Source: an uncultured Bacilli bacterium
GTDB lineage: Bacteria; Bacillota_I; Bacilli_A; RF39; UBA660
DNA: 64,000 nucleotides
Direction of reading: 5' to 3'
Assembly (NCBI GenBank): GCA_947624045.1
Contig: CANQIL010000001.1
Span: 92,978-156,977 of the forward strand
The number at the start of each line of letters is the position of its first letter. The first letter of the stretch is position 1. Position numbers and translations under genes: made by a program. The notes under the pieces were generated by a model. That model worked only from the letters and a program-made list of their open reading frames with translations. It did not search any database and had not been told where the DNA came from. Below are positions 8,674-16,522 of this stretch, piece by piece.

Positions 8674-10644
8674 ATGAATAATGGTATAGATAAGAAAAAT
8701 ATTAAAAAGGGGTTACTTCCATATTTGTTCTTAGCAATAATTATGCTTGGAGTTTATTATACTTTTGCAGTATTAAATAAAGATGTGAAGATTTTAACTT
8801 ATGATGAGTTTAATGAAAAACTTGAAAATGAAAAAATTACAGAATTAGAATTAGTAACTAGAGGAAGTGCTTATACTTATGAAGTTACAGGTAAATTAGA
8901 GGGGTATAAGAAAAATCAGTATTTTACAGCTAGACTTCCTTTAAGTGAAGAAGTTATGAAGAGAATTGTTGATGCTAGTGATACACAAGATTTTAAATTT
9001 ACTACTAGAGATGACCCAGAGTCTTCATCATTTTGGTTAATTATAGTTAATGTGTTACCTTTAGTGTTACTTGTTGTTTTAGCTTTTTGGTTCTTTAATA
9101 AGCAATTGGCTGGTAATAAGAGTTCTATGGATTTTGGAAAGAGTAAAGCTAAATTAAATAGTGATAAAGATAAAGTTACTTTTAAAGATGTAGCTGGTTT
9201 AAAAGAAGAAAAAGAAGAAGTTAAAGAGTTAATTGATTTCTTGAAGAATCCTAAGAGATTTCAAAAATTAGGAGCTAGAATACCTAAGGGAGTGTTATTA
9301 TTTGGGCCTCCAGGTACTGGTAAGACTTTACTTGCGAAAGCAGTAGCAGGGGAAGCAGATGTGCCATTTTATTTTATAAGTGGTTCTGATTTTGTTGAGT
9401 TATTTGTTGGTGTTGGAGCTAGTCGTGTTAGAGATATGTTTCAACAAGCTAAGAGAACGGCGCCTTGTTTAATATTTATCGATGAAATTGATGCTGTTGG
9501 AAGACAAAGAGGTACTGGTTTAGGTGGAGGTCATGATGAACGTGAGCAAACACTTAATCAATTACTTACTGAGATGGACGGATTTGGCGCAAATGAGGGA
9601 ATAATTATAATTGCCGCTACTAATAGACCTGATGTATTAGATCCAGCTTTACTTAGACCAGGTAGATTTGATAGACAAATTACAGTTAATTTACCTGATG
9701 TAAGAGGTCGTGAAGAAATATTAGCAGTTCATGCGAAAAATAAAATATTAGCAGACGGAATTACGTTAGAGAATTTAGCTAAGAGAACGCCTGGATTTAG
9801 TGGAGCAGATTTAGAGAATTTATTAAATGAGGCAGCTTTACTGGCAGTTAGAAGAAATAAGAATGCTATTACTATGAGTGAAATTGATGAGGCTACTGAT
9901 AGAGTATTAATGGGGCCTGCTAAGACATCACACAAGTATAGTGAAAATGATAGGAAGTTAGTTGCTTATCATGAAGCAGGACACGCAGTTATTGGTTTGA
10001 AGTTAAGAAATGCTAGTGATGTCCAAAAGGTTACTATTATTCCAAGAGGTTCTGCTGGTGGATATAATATGATGGTGCCTAGTGAAGAGAAATTATGTTC
10101 TACTAAGACTGATTTGTTAGAAGAAATAACAGGATTGTTAGGTGGTAGAACTGCTGAGGAAGTTGTTTTTGGTGAAATTACAACAGGTGCTCATAATGAT
10201 TTTGAGAAAGCCACTAAAATAGCAAGAAGTATGGTTACTGAGTATGGTATGAGTGATTTAGGACCACTTCAATTTGAGCAACAAGCTGGTAGTGTCTTCT
10301 TAGGAAGAGATTATAATAAATCACAACATTTTTCTAATGAAGTTGCCAATGAAATTGATATGGAAATGCGTAAGATAATAGATAATTGTCATAAGAAAGC
10401 AACGGAGATTATTAAGAAGAATACTGATTTGTTAAAATTAATAGCTGATAGTTTGTTAGAATATGAAACTTTAACTAAAGAGCAAATTGATTATTTAGTT
10501 AAAAATGGACATATGCCTGAAGAAGATGAGAGTAATTTAGAAGCTTTATCAATTACTAAGTTAAAAGAAATAGCTAAAGCTAAGGGTATAAAGAATTATT
10601 CTAAAATGACTAAGGCAGAATTATTAAAAGAATTAGATGTTTAA
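8674..10644 (+). CDS. ftsH: ATP-dependent zinc metalloprotease FtsH with a C-terminal SAP/Rho-N-like tail
   Basis: FtsH is a membrane AAA+ protease that degrades misfolded and regulatory membrane proteins. Two membrane segments (about residues 14-33 and 125-143) frame an extracytoplasmic domain. The AAA+ module has GPPGTGKT (211-218), a Walker B LIFIDEID and the second region of homology, and the protease domain has HEAGH (433-437). Beyond residue about 620 the protein carries [17 protein letters not shown] followed by a [11 protein letters not shown] motif. That short helix-extended-loop-helix is like SAP or Rho N-terminal domains and is not part of ordinary FtsH. Operon with tilS; a terminator follows. 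Confidence 0.95.
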   Translation: MNNGIDKKNIKKGLLPYLFLAIIMLGVYYTFAVLNKDVKILTYDEFNEKLENEKITELELVTRGSAYTYEVTGKLEGYKKNQYFTARLPLSEEVMKRIVDASDTQDFKFTTRDDPESSSFWLIIVNVLPLVLLVVLAFWFFNKQLAGNKSSMDFGKSKAKLNSDKDKVTFKDVAGLKEEKEEVKELIDFLKNPKRFQKLGARIPKGVLLFGPPGTGKTLLAKAVAGEADVPFYFISGSDFVELFVGVGASRVRDMFQQAKRTAPCLIFIDEIDAVGRQRGTGLGGGHDEREQTLNQLLTEMDGFGANEGIIIIAATNRPDVLDPALLRPGRFDRQITVNLPDVRGREEILAVHAKNKILADGITLENLAKRTPGFSGADLENLLNEAALLAVRRNKNAITMSEIDEATDRVLMGPAKTSHKYSENDRKLVAYHEAGHAVIGLKLRNASDVQKVTIIPRGSAGGYNMMVPSEEKLCSTKTDLLEEITGLLGGRTAEEVVFGEITTGAHNDFEKATKIARSMVTEYGMSDLGPLQFEQQAGSVFLGRDYNKSQHFSNEVANEIDMEMRKIIDNCHKKATEIIKKNTDLLKLIADSLLEYETLTKEQIDYLVKNGHMPEEDESNLEALSITKLKEIAKAKGIKNYSKMTKAELLKELDV

Positions 10645-10668
10645 AGAGAGTAGAGATACTCTTTTTTT
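10643..10668 (+). terminator. Intrinsic terminator after ftsH
   Basis: A short stem (GAGTA 10648-10652 with TACTC 10657-10661, loop GAGA) is followed by seven T residues. It ends the tilS-ftsH unit and isolates it from the retroelement. Confidence 0.7.
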
Positions 10669-10717
10669 ATGCAAGTTAAATTATTGTGAAAAAAAGAAAA
10701 AAATTTTATAAAGCCAC

Positions 10718-10748
10718 TTGACAGGACAGTATGGGGGGGGGGTATGAT
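10718..10748 (+). promoter_or_regulatory. Promoter of the DGR target with a ten-G spacer tract (probable phase-variation switch)
   Basis: A perfect -35 TTGACA (10718-10723) and a -10 TATGAT (10743-10748) are separated by 19 bp. The 3' part of the spacer is an unbroken run of ten G (10733-10742) directly against the -10 box. Such a tract is very unusual in this AT-rich DNA. G homopolymers of this length are known to change by slipped-strand mispairing in other bacteria, and here each change would alter the -35/-10 spacing. At ten G the spacing is 19; at eight G it would be the optimal 17. Phase variation is inference; boxes and tract are seen directly. Confidence 0.8.
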
Positions 10749-10795
10749 ATAGTTAGGTAAAAATATAATTGGTGGAAAAAAGGTGTTTAAAGATA

Positions 10796-13507
10796 ATGGA
10801 AAAGTACAATAAGTTTATATTAATCTTAATAGCGGTTGTTGTGATAGGTATGAGTATAGGTTATTCTGCTTTAAATAGTAATTTAAGTATTACGGGAGAT
10901 GTAAACTATCGACCTCAAGAAGATGTTAGGGTAACTAAGTTTGTAGCTAAGGATATGCCTAGTGATGTAGTTATAGAATACTCTGACTATTCTAAACATC
11001 AAGTTAAGCTAGGTTATACAAACACCGAAGAACAAGAAACAAGTATTACTTATACAGTTGAAGTAACAAATTATTCTAATGTAAGTATGGGTATTATAGA
11101 TATAATTGGACTTGATGATAATGTAGAGATACAGGAGGGAATTATTGGTACTAAGTTAGTAGGTCCAGGAGAAGATAAGACTTTTATAATTACCTTTAAT
11201 TCTACTACTGCTGAAACGAAAACATATTTATTAACAATTGAATTTGGACAAATATTTGATATTACTTATAGTGGTTTAGGTAATACTGATGATTATATAA
11301 AAGGAGTAATGGAGGGAGAACAACTAAGTCAAGAGTTAGGAAAAGATGCTCAAGTATGTAGTGTTACAATGAGTGGCAGAAATTATACTAATTATACTTT
11401 TTCAAATGGAACTATAATAATTCCAAGTGTAACAGGAGATGTTGTCATAAATGGATATTCACCAGTTACAGAAAGTCCTACTACTCCAAATGCACCAGAA
11501 TTAAATGGTGATATGATACCGGTATATTATGAAGCAACTAGTGAAACAACAGGTGAATGGCGAAAAGCAGATGAAAGTAACTTAGATAATAAATGGTATG
11601 ACTATGCTAGTCAAAAATGGGCCAATGCCGTAACTGTAGTAGCGAATAGTTATGCACCAAAGTCTAATGGTATTGAAGAAGTTAATTTTGTAAATCAAGT
11701 TTATAATTCATATAAAAGTACAAATCAGGGAAAAGATAGTACGACAAGTAATTTAACATTGAAATTCAAGACAGGCTCTACAGGTGGAACATTATCTTTT
11801 GATTATCAAGTTTCAAGTGAACAAAAATATGATAAATTGAATATAAAAGTTAATGGTGAATCTGCTGTTACCGATTTGTCAGGAAATAGTAGTAATAGCT
11901 TTTCTAAAGTTTTGGAGGCAAATGCTAGTTATACTATTGTAGCTGATTATTCTAAGGATAATAGTGGTAATGGAAACAGCGAAGATACCGCAACTATAAG
12001 TAATTTGGTGGTACCAAGTGATTTAGCAGAACCTTTAACAGTAGCTTCAACTGGTAATTATAAATGGGTTCAAATGTATGAATATGAAGTTGCTTCAAGT
12101 TATGAATTAGACGGTGTTTCAGGAACTTATTCATTGAAAAATGTAGAAAGTCACGATTATAGTCTAAATGATATAGGAAAATATATGTGCCGCGACGGTT
12201 CAACGAGTTGTAGTGAATTATATAAAATAACTAATGTAGAAGGAAATACAATTAAAAAAGTAGAAAAATATGGTACAGAATCTGTTGATAGAAATTATTA
12301 TAAAACTGCAGATGTAGATACAGTAATACCAATGTCTGCCATAAACACAATGTGGGTGTGGATACCAAGATATTCATATACAATAAAAAGTGAAGACGGA
12401 ACAAATTATTATGGTAAGAAAACATCTTGTACAATGCCAACCCAAAAATTGCCAGGAGAAATAGATGTAAAATTCATATCGAAAGATGATGAAAGAGAAA
12501 CAGGAAGTGCTCAATACATAGGTGATGAAGTAAGTGGTTGGTATACAAATGAAGCTTTTGATTTTCCTGAAACTGATACAAATACTCCAAAAAAAAGAGG
12601 AGGAATATGGGTTTCAAAATTTGAGCCAACAGGTACAGTTTCAAGTTGTACAAATACAAGTTGTGATGTAAGTAGTGTAACTGTAAAGCCGAATAAAACT
12701 TCAATAAGAAGTAAAACGGTAAGTAATTTTTACTTTATGTCCCGAAGTATGCAAGTAAGTTATGCAGATACTTATGGATTTGATAAAAATAGTGGTGACT
12801 TGCATATGATGAAAAATGATGAATGGGGAGCAGTAGCCTACCTTTCACAAAGTAGATACGGTAAATATGGAAACAGTGAATATACAGGAGCTAATAAAGA
12901 AGTATATATAAATAATGACGGTGGCTATATAACAGGACATAGTGGAGGAGGACCAAGTGCTAGTAGTTCAGCAACAAAATATGCATATAATGATATGACT
13001 AATTTAGGAGATGGTCAAGGTCAAGCAGGACCTGGTGCCTCAACAACAGGAAATATAACAGGAATATACGATATGTCAGGAGGAGCGTATGAGTATGTAA
13101 TGGGCGTATTAGAGTATGATGAACAGGGAGTAGAAGATAATGCTGGAAAAATCGCAACAGGTTCATCTGGATTTAAAGGGTTAAGTAGTAGTGGAGGTGC
13201 AACAGGAAGTTATGGTTTGCCAAATGAAAAATATTATAATAAATATAAAAGTGCTAATCCAACATCAAGCACTTGGTCATCAGCAAAACCGGAATCAGCT
13301 TGTAATAGAGGGGTGTGTTATGGCCACGCTTTATCAGAAACTTCGAGTTGGTACAGTGATTATGCCGGCTTTGTTAACCGCAGTTACCCGTGGTTCCTAC
13401 GTGGTGGCTACTACAGCTATACCACGTCTGCAGGAGTGTTCGGCGTGAACGTCCTCCATGGCAATTCCGCCGGCAACAGCTCTTGTCGCTTGGCTTTCGC
13501 GCCATAG
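10796..13507 (+). CDS. DGR target: exported or membrane-anchored protein with a C-terminal C-type-lectin/FGE-like variable domain
   Basis: This 903-residue protein is counted from ATG 10796 (AAGGTG ten bases upstream; an in-frame TTG at 10769 would add nine residues). The N-terminus is a short basic head and hydrophobic segment (about 6-26) ending GYSALNSNLSITG, a form common on SipW-type exported Bacillota proteins. Next comes a beta-rich region like a surface adhesin (about 30-440). From about residue 515 there is a formylglycine-generating-enzyme/C-type-lectin-like domain (MWVWIPRYSY, GGIWVSKFEP, GIYDMSGGAYEYVMG). The last 48 residues (PWFLRGG ... SCRLAFAP) are the variable repeat. The 3' end is far richer in GC than the rest. 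It probably displays a diversifiable ligand-binding surface; the ligand is unknown. Confidence 0.88.
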   Translation: MEKYNKFILILIAVVVIGMSIGYSALNSNLSITGDVNYRPQEDVRVTKFVAKDMPSDVVIEYSDYSKHQVKLGYTNTEEQETSITYTVEVTNYSNVSMGIIDIIGLDDNVEIQEGIIGTKLVGPGEDKTFIITFNSTTAETKTYLLTIEFGQIFDITYSGLGNTDDYIKGVMEGEQLSQELGKDAQVCSVTMSGRNYTNYTFSNGTIIIPSVTGDVVINGYSPVTESPTTPNAPELNGDMIPVYYEATSETTGEWRKADESNLDNKWYDYASQKWANAVTVVANSYAPKSNGIEEVNFVNQVYNSYKSTNQGKDSTTSNLTLKFKTGSTGGTLSFDYQVSSEQKYDKLNIKVNGESAVTDLSGNSSNSFSKVLEANASYTIVADYSKDNSGNGNSEDTATISNLVVPSDLAEPLTVASTGNYKWVQMYEYEVASSYELDGVSGTYSLKNVESHDYSLNDIGKYMCRDGSTSCSELYKITNVEGNTIKKVEKYGTESVDRNYYKTADVDTVIPMSAINTMWVWIPRYSYTIKSEDGTNYYGKKTSCTMPTQKLPGEIDVKFISKDDERETGSAQYIGDEVSGWYTNEAFDFPETDTNTPKKRGGIWVSKFEPTGTVSSCTNTSCDVSSVTVKPNKTSIRSKTVSNFYFMSRSMQVSYADTYGFDKNSGDLHMMKNDEWGAVAYLSQSRYGKYGNSEYTGANKEVYINNDGGYITGHSGGGPSASSSATKYAYNDMTNLGDGQGQAGPGASTTGNITGIYDMSGGAYEYVMGVLEYDEQGVEDNAGKIATGSSGFKGLSSSGGATGSYGLPNEKYYNKYKSANPTSSTWSSAKPESACNRGVCYGHALSETSSWYSDYAGFVNRSYPWFLRGGYYSYTTSAGVFGVNVLHGNSAGNSSCRLAFAP
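13361..13502 (+). repeat. DGR variable repeat (VR)
   Basis: These 142 bp form the last codons of the target gene (Tyr856 to the first base of Pro903). They align without gaps to the template repeat 258 bp downstream. By hand count there are 24 differences: 21 are at positions where the template has A, spread over 14 codons, and 3 are silent template-C/VR-T differences at codons 5, 14 and 15 of the repeat. The last 23 bases (13480-13502) are identical to the template and contain no A, as expected for the fixed 3' end where mutagenic homing initiates. This adenine bias is the hallmark of a diversity-generating retroelement. Confidence 0.95.
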
Positions 13508-13539
13508 AGCGTAAGCGATTTACTCTTTTGCTTTGGCCT

Positions 13540-13572
13540 GCGCCCACCTCCTCTTTTTCCAGAGGTGGGCGC
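13540..13572. other. GC-rich perfect hairpin between VR and TR (candidate DGR target-recognition element)
   Basis: An 11-bp perfect inverted repeat, GCGCCCACCTC (13540-13550) with GAGGTGGGCGC (13562-13572), encloses an 11-nt pyrimidine-rich loop. No T tract follows, so it is not a normal intrinsic terminator. Some DGRs, such as that of Bordetella phage BPP-1, need a hairpin or cruciform just downstream of VR for efficient homing. This one starts 38 bp after VR, farther than in the phage example, so the role is inference. Confidence 0.6.
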
Positions 13573-13618
13573 TAGGGATTTATTCGTAAAAAGTTTCTCT
13601 GTTTCTCGGTTGTTTTGC

Positions 13619-13760
13619 TATGCCAACTTTGTCAACCGCAGTAACCCGTGGTTCAAACGCGGCGGCAACTACAACAATACCACGAATGCAGGAGTGTTCA
13701 ACGTGAACAACAACAATGGCAATTCCAACAGCAACAACTCTTGTCGCTTGGCTTTCGCGC
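13619..13760 (+). repeat. DGR template repeat (TR)
   Basis: This 142-bp non-coding copy of VR contains 43 adenines by count, mostly in AAC or AAT triplets in register with VR codons (14 of them differ in VR). AAC triplets are the known optimal substrate, since mutating their first two bases gives many residues and never a stop. The segment is GC-rich compared with its AT-rich flanks, which fits a selected template. It should be transcribed and reverse-transcribed with errors at A, and the cDNA replaces VR. An open frame through it is not a gene: it lacks a ribosome-binding site and simply mirrors the VR frame. Confidence 0.95.
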
Positions 13761-14071
13761 TTAGACTATGGCAAACGATTAAAATAATAATTGCTCCTAT
13801 ATTTATATTCAAGGATATTTTGGGGAGTCTTGTCATAGAGAGTAAATTCCTTTTTGCTAAGTCAAATAAACACACAAATAGTCATCACCTAGTTAGTAGG
13901 TAAGCCGAATATTAGATGATGACAAAAAGTAGTACAATTTAAAAATTTGTGACTGCTTTTTTCTTTAATAGACTGTTTAGCAAAAATGAAAAAGAAATTA
14001 TTGAAAACATAGAACTTTAAATATTTATAAAATTCATTAATGGCTAATAGAATTTAAGGAGAAAATTAATA
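13761..14071. other. DGR TR-avd spacer with a long hairpin and a terminator-like hairpin
   Basis: This 311-bp stretch has no gene. Right after TR is an AT-rich segment. At 13879-13922 GTCATCACCTAG can pair with TTAGATGATGAC (one G-U). At 13926-13962 AAAGTAGT/ACAA pairs with TTGT/GACTGCTTT, followed by a T run, and looks like an intrinsic terminator. A weak promoter-like pair (TTGAAA 14001, TATAAA 14026) precedes avd. In studied DGRs the sequence 3' of TR is a structured RNA that binds the reverse transcriptase and Avd; that role here is inferred. Confidence 0.55.
13926..13962 (+). terminator. Terminator-like hairpin after the TR spacer
   Basis: An imperfect stem (AAAGTAGTACAA with TTGTGACTGCTTT) is followed by six T. 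It would end an RNA carrying TR before avd, so avd and the reverse transcriptase may have their own promoter. Confidence 0.5.
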
Positions 14072-14410
14072 ATGAATAATATAACTCAAACTAAAGATAT
14101 TCAAGGAGTAGAAGATTTATTAATATATAAACAGTATTTAGAACTTATATTTTATACTACAAATATTTTAATTAAATTTCCTAAGAATGAGCGTTTTGGA
14201 TTAAATATAGATATTAGAAAAGCAACTTATAATGGATTAGAAGATATTTTGTATGCATATAGAGTCTTTGATAGAAAAGATAAATTAAAATACTTGTATG
14301 AGTTAGATATAAAATTAAAATTTATAAAAGCCTTAATTAGAATAGCATATAGAAAAAAATATATTAGTTCTAAAAATTGCTTAGCTTGGAATAAAAAAAA
14401 TTTAATATAG
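14072..14410 (+). CDS. avd: DGR accessory variability determinant (Avd-like four-helix protein)
   Basis: This 112-residue, highly basic, all-helical protein sits between TR and the reverse transcriptase gene. It carries the signature KFPKNERFGLNIDIRKA that is typical of the Avd/four-helix-bundle (23S IVP-like) family. Avd forms a pentamer that binds the reverse transcriptase and the TR RNA and is required for cDNA synthesis in studied DGRs. A good AAGGAG site precedes ATG 14072. The gene is very AT-rich, as is the reverse transcriptase gene, in contrast to TR. It is encoded 28 bp before the reverse transcriptase gene, so the two are probably co-translated. Confidence 0.9.
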   Translation: MNNITQTKDIQGVEDLLIYKQYLELIFYTTNILIKFPKNERFGLNIDIRKATYNGLEDILYAYRVFDRKDKLKYLYELDIKLKFIKALIRIAYRKKYISSKNCLAWNKKNLI

Positions 14411-14438
14411 GGAATTTATTAGGAGGCTGGATATCTTC

Positions 14439-15500
14439 GTGCCAAAAAAATTAAAAACTAAATTACAAGATAAATTAAAATTTGAATACTTTTATAATGC
14501 TTATTTAAGAGCTAGAAAACATAAAAAAATAAAAAGAGAAATACTTGAATTTGATATAGATTTGGAAACAAACTTAATAAACTTAATGGAAAAAATAAAA
14601 AATAATACTTATTACGTTGGACAGTATAGGAAATTTATTATATATGAGCCTAAAAGAAGGGAAATTTTATCATTACCATATGTAGATAGAATAGTTCATC
14701 AATGGTATATAGGTGAATTTATAAAGCCATATATAATGAAAAGATTTATTAAAGATACTTATGCTTGTCTTGATAAGAGAGGGATTCATAAAGCTAGTAA
14801 TGTAGTTCAAAAGTATATGCGTATTATGAAGAAGAAATATAATAATTACTATATAATTAAATGTGATATTAGTAAGTATTTTTATTCAATAAATTTAGAT
14901 ATATTATTTGAATTAATGAGTAGTTTTATTGAAGATAAAGAGCTTTTAGAATTTACTAGAAAAATGATTTATGAGAGGGCTACTTCTAATATTGGAATAC
15001 CTATTGGTAATTATACATCTCAATACTTTGCTAATATTTATTTGAATGAATTGGATAAGTTTGTTAAACATAAGTTACATATAAAATATTATGCTAGGTA
15101 TATGGATGATTTTATATTATTAGTAGAAAATAAAATGAAAGCTAAAGAGGTATTTGAAAAAATAAAAGTCTTTTTAGATGAAAGGTTGAATCTTAAATTA
15201 AATCCTAAAAGTAGATATTATTTTAGTAGTATGGGATTAGATTTTTGTGGTTATAGGATATTTGAAACATATAAGCTTATTAGAAAAAGAAGTGTTAGAA
15301 AAATAAGAAAAAAGATTAGTAAATGGAATTATAGGTATGAAAATAATAGTTTAAATTATCATAAAGTGTTAGTTTGTTGGAATTCATTTTTAAATCATGC
15401 TTCGCATGCGAATTGTTTTAATCTATGTAATAGACTTTATGAAAAGATGATGTTTACTAAAGAAATAAATTTGAATAGATATAAAGAAAGATTAAAATAA
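14439..15500 (+). CDS. DGR reverse transcriptase
   Basis: This 353-residue reverse transcriptase makes mutagenised cDNA from TR RNA. Visible motifs are FIIYEPKRREI (about 66-76), LPYVDRIVHQWY (79-90), motif A KCDISKYFYSIN with catalytic Asp143, the DGR-type motif GIPIGNYTSQYFANIYLNELD (about 186-206; IGxxxSQ where retroviral enzymes have QGxxxSP), and catalytic YMDD (221-224). No maturase or endonuclease domain is present, which argues against a group II intron. It starts with GTG 14439 after AGGAGG. With Avd, TR and VR it completes the retroelement. Confidence in the DGR class is high. Confidence 0.95.
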   Translation: MPKKLKTKLQDKLKFEYFYNAYLRARKHKKIKREILEFDIDLETNLINLMEKIKNNTYYVGQYRKFIIYEPKRREILSLPYVDRIVHQWYIGEFIKPYIMKRFIKDTYACLDKRGIHKASNVVQKYMRIMKKKYNNYYIIKCDISKYFYSINLDILFELMSSFIEDKELLEFTRKMIYERATSNIGIPIGNYTSQYFANIYLNELDKFVKHKLHIKYYARYMDDFILLVENKMKAKEVFEKIKVFLDERLNLKLNPKSRYYFSSMGLDFCGYRIFETYKLIRKRSVRKIRKKISKWNYRYENNSLNYHKVLVCWNSFLNHASHANCFNLCNRLYEKMMFTKEINLNRYKERLK

Positions 15501-15564
15501 AATTTGCTTGCGATTATAAAGAATTACTATTATACTTAAAGTGTAAGTATAGGAGGAAGAACAT

Positions 15565-15786
15565 ATGAGAGATGAACAGATAAAAAAAGTAAGAATGTAT
15601 TTAAAAGAAGTTGGATTAAGCGAAGAACAAATTGCTAAGCAATTAGCTAATCCAGATTTATTAGAAGCGTATTTGTCACAAGTAACATCTTATGAAGAAA
15701 ATATGCAAAGGATAATGGCAGCTGAAATGTTAAAAGAAGATAATGTTAATGTAGAGTTTACTGATAATAATTCAAAGAGCAAATAA
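15565..15786 (+). CDS. Small hypothetical protein
   Basis: This is a 73-residue soluble protein, mostly helical and acidic at the C-terminus, with a strong AGGAGG site before ATG 15565. I do not recognise a family. It contains LKEVGLSEEQIAKQLANPDLL, which reads like a small helical (UBA-like) unit, but that is a weak impression. It lies between the retroelement and mscL and ends 50 bp before the mscL start, so they may be co-transcribed. Confidence 0.65.
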   Translation: MRDEQIKKVRMYLKEVGLSEEQIAKQLANPDLLEAYLSQVTSYEENMQRIMAAEMLKEDNVNVEFTDNNSKSK

Positions 15787-15836
15787 TGCTTGCAATTTCT
15801 TGGAAAAAAAATATAATATATGCCAAGGAGGTAAGT

Positions 15837-16268
15837 ATGGCTAAAAAAATTGATAAAGAATTAGGTAAGAAAGAATTAGGAAAATTAAAAAACGAAGCTA
15901 ATGCTTTTAAAGATTTTATTTCACGTGGTAATGTAGTAGATATGGCTGTCGGTGTTATTGCAGGTGGTGCTTTTGGTAAAATAGTTACTAGTTTAGTTAA
16001 TGATATGCTTACACCAGCTATTGGAGTATTATTAGGTGGACTTAATTTTTCTGATTTAAGCTTTAAGATTTCTAATGCAACTATTGCTTATGGTAAATTT
16101 ATTCAGTCTATTATTGATTTCTTAATTATATCTTTATGTGTATTTGTTATGGTTAGATTATTTGATAAATTAAAGAAACACGAAGAAAAAGTAGAAGAAG
16201 AACCTAAAAAGAGTGATGAAGTTGTTTTATTAGAAGAAATAAGAGATTTGTTAAAAAAGAAAAAATAA
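15837..16268 (+). CDS. mscL: Large-conductance mechanosensitive channel MscL
   Basis: MscL opens under membrane tension to release solutes during osmotic downshock. The 143-residue protein has the hallmark FKDFISRGNVVDMAVGVIAGGAFGKIV with TM1 (about 35-60), the extracytoplasmic NDMLTPAIG, TM2 (about 88-110) and a C-terminal coiled coil VVLLEEIRDLLKKK. ATG 15837 follows AAGGAGGT, which decides the start. Family length and layout are normal. The gene is not in this position in B. subtilis. Confidence 0.95.
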   Translation: MAKKIDKELGKKELGKLKNEANAFKDFISRGNVVDMAVGVIAGGAFGKIVTSLVNDMLTPAIGVLLGGLNFSDLSFKISNATIAYGKFIQSIIDFLIISLCVFVMVRLFDKLKKHEEKVEEEPKKSDEVVLLEEIRDLLKKKK

Positions 16269-16302
16269 ATCTTTTTTTTTGATTATGGTTTCTTGTGAAA
16301 AA

Positions 16303-16350
16303 ATTTATTAGGAAACTTGTTAGGAAACTTATTAGGCAATTTGTTAGGAA
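16303..16350. repeat. Four tandem 12-bp repeats
   Basis: The unit TTRTTAGGMAAY occurs four times in a row (16303-16314, 16315-16326, 16327-16338, 16339-16350), alternating TTATTAGG and TTGTTAGG. It lies between mscL and the dus promoter and is not coding. Confidence 0.85.
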
Positions 16351-16441
16351 ATTAAAAGAATATATGATTGCTATATAAAAGGAATGGAAATGTTAGCTTG
16401 TTTCAAAAATGTTTAAAATAAAAAGTAGCTAATGTGTTTAA

Positions 16442-16470
16442 TTGACAAAAACAAATGTTTGCTTTATAAT
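16442..16470 (+). promoter_or_regulatory. Promoter of dus-lysS operon
   Basis: Perfect TTGACA (16442-16447) and TATAAT (16465-16470) are spaced 17 bp, a vegetative sigma-A promoter for dus and genes after it. Confidence 0.85.
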
Positions 16471-16522
16471 GAAATTGTTAAGGGAAAATGAAGTTTAAAA
16501 ATTATTTAGTTCGGTGATGTGT

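Noticed and set aside
13565-13903. Open frame through the template repeat (about 112 residues, YANFVNRSNPWFKRGG...)
   Set aside because: It is the TR read in the VR frame; no ribosome-binding site and low-complexity N-rich product. TR is a template and not a gene.
16270-16520. CRISPR-like array from the TTATTAGG repeats
   Set aside because: The units are 12 bp in direct tandem without spacers; it is a minisatellite.
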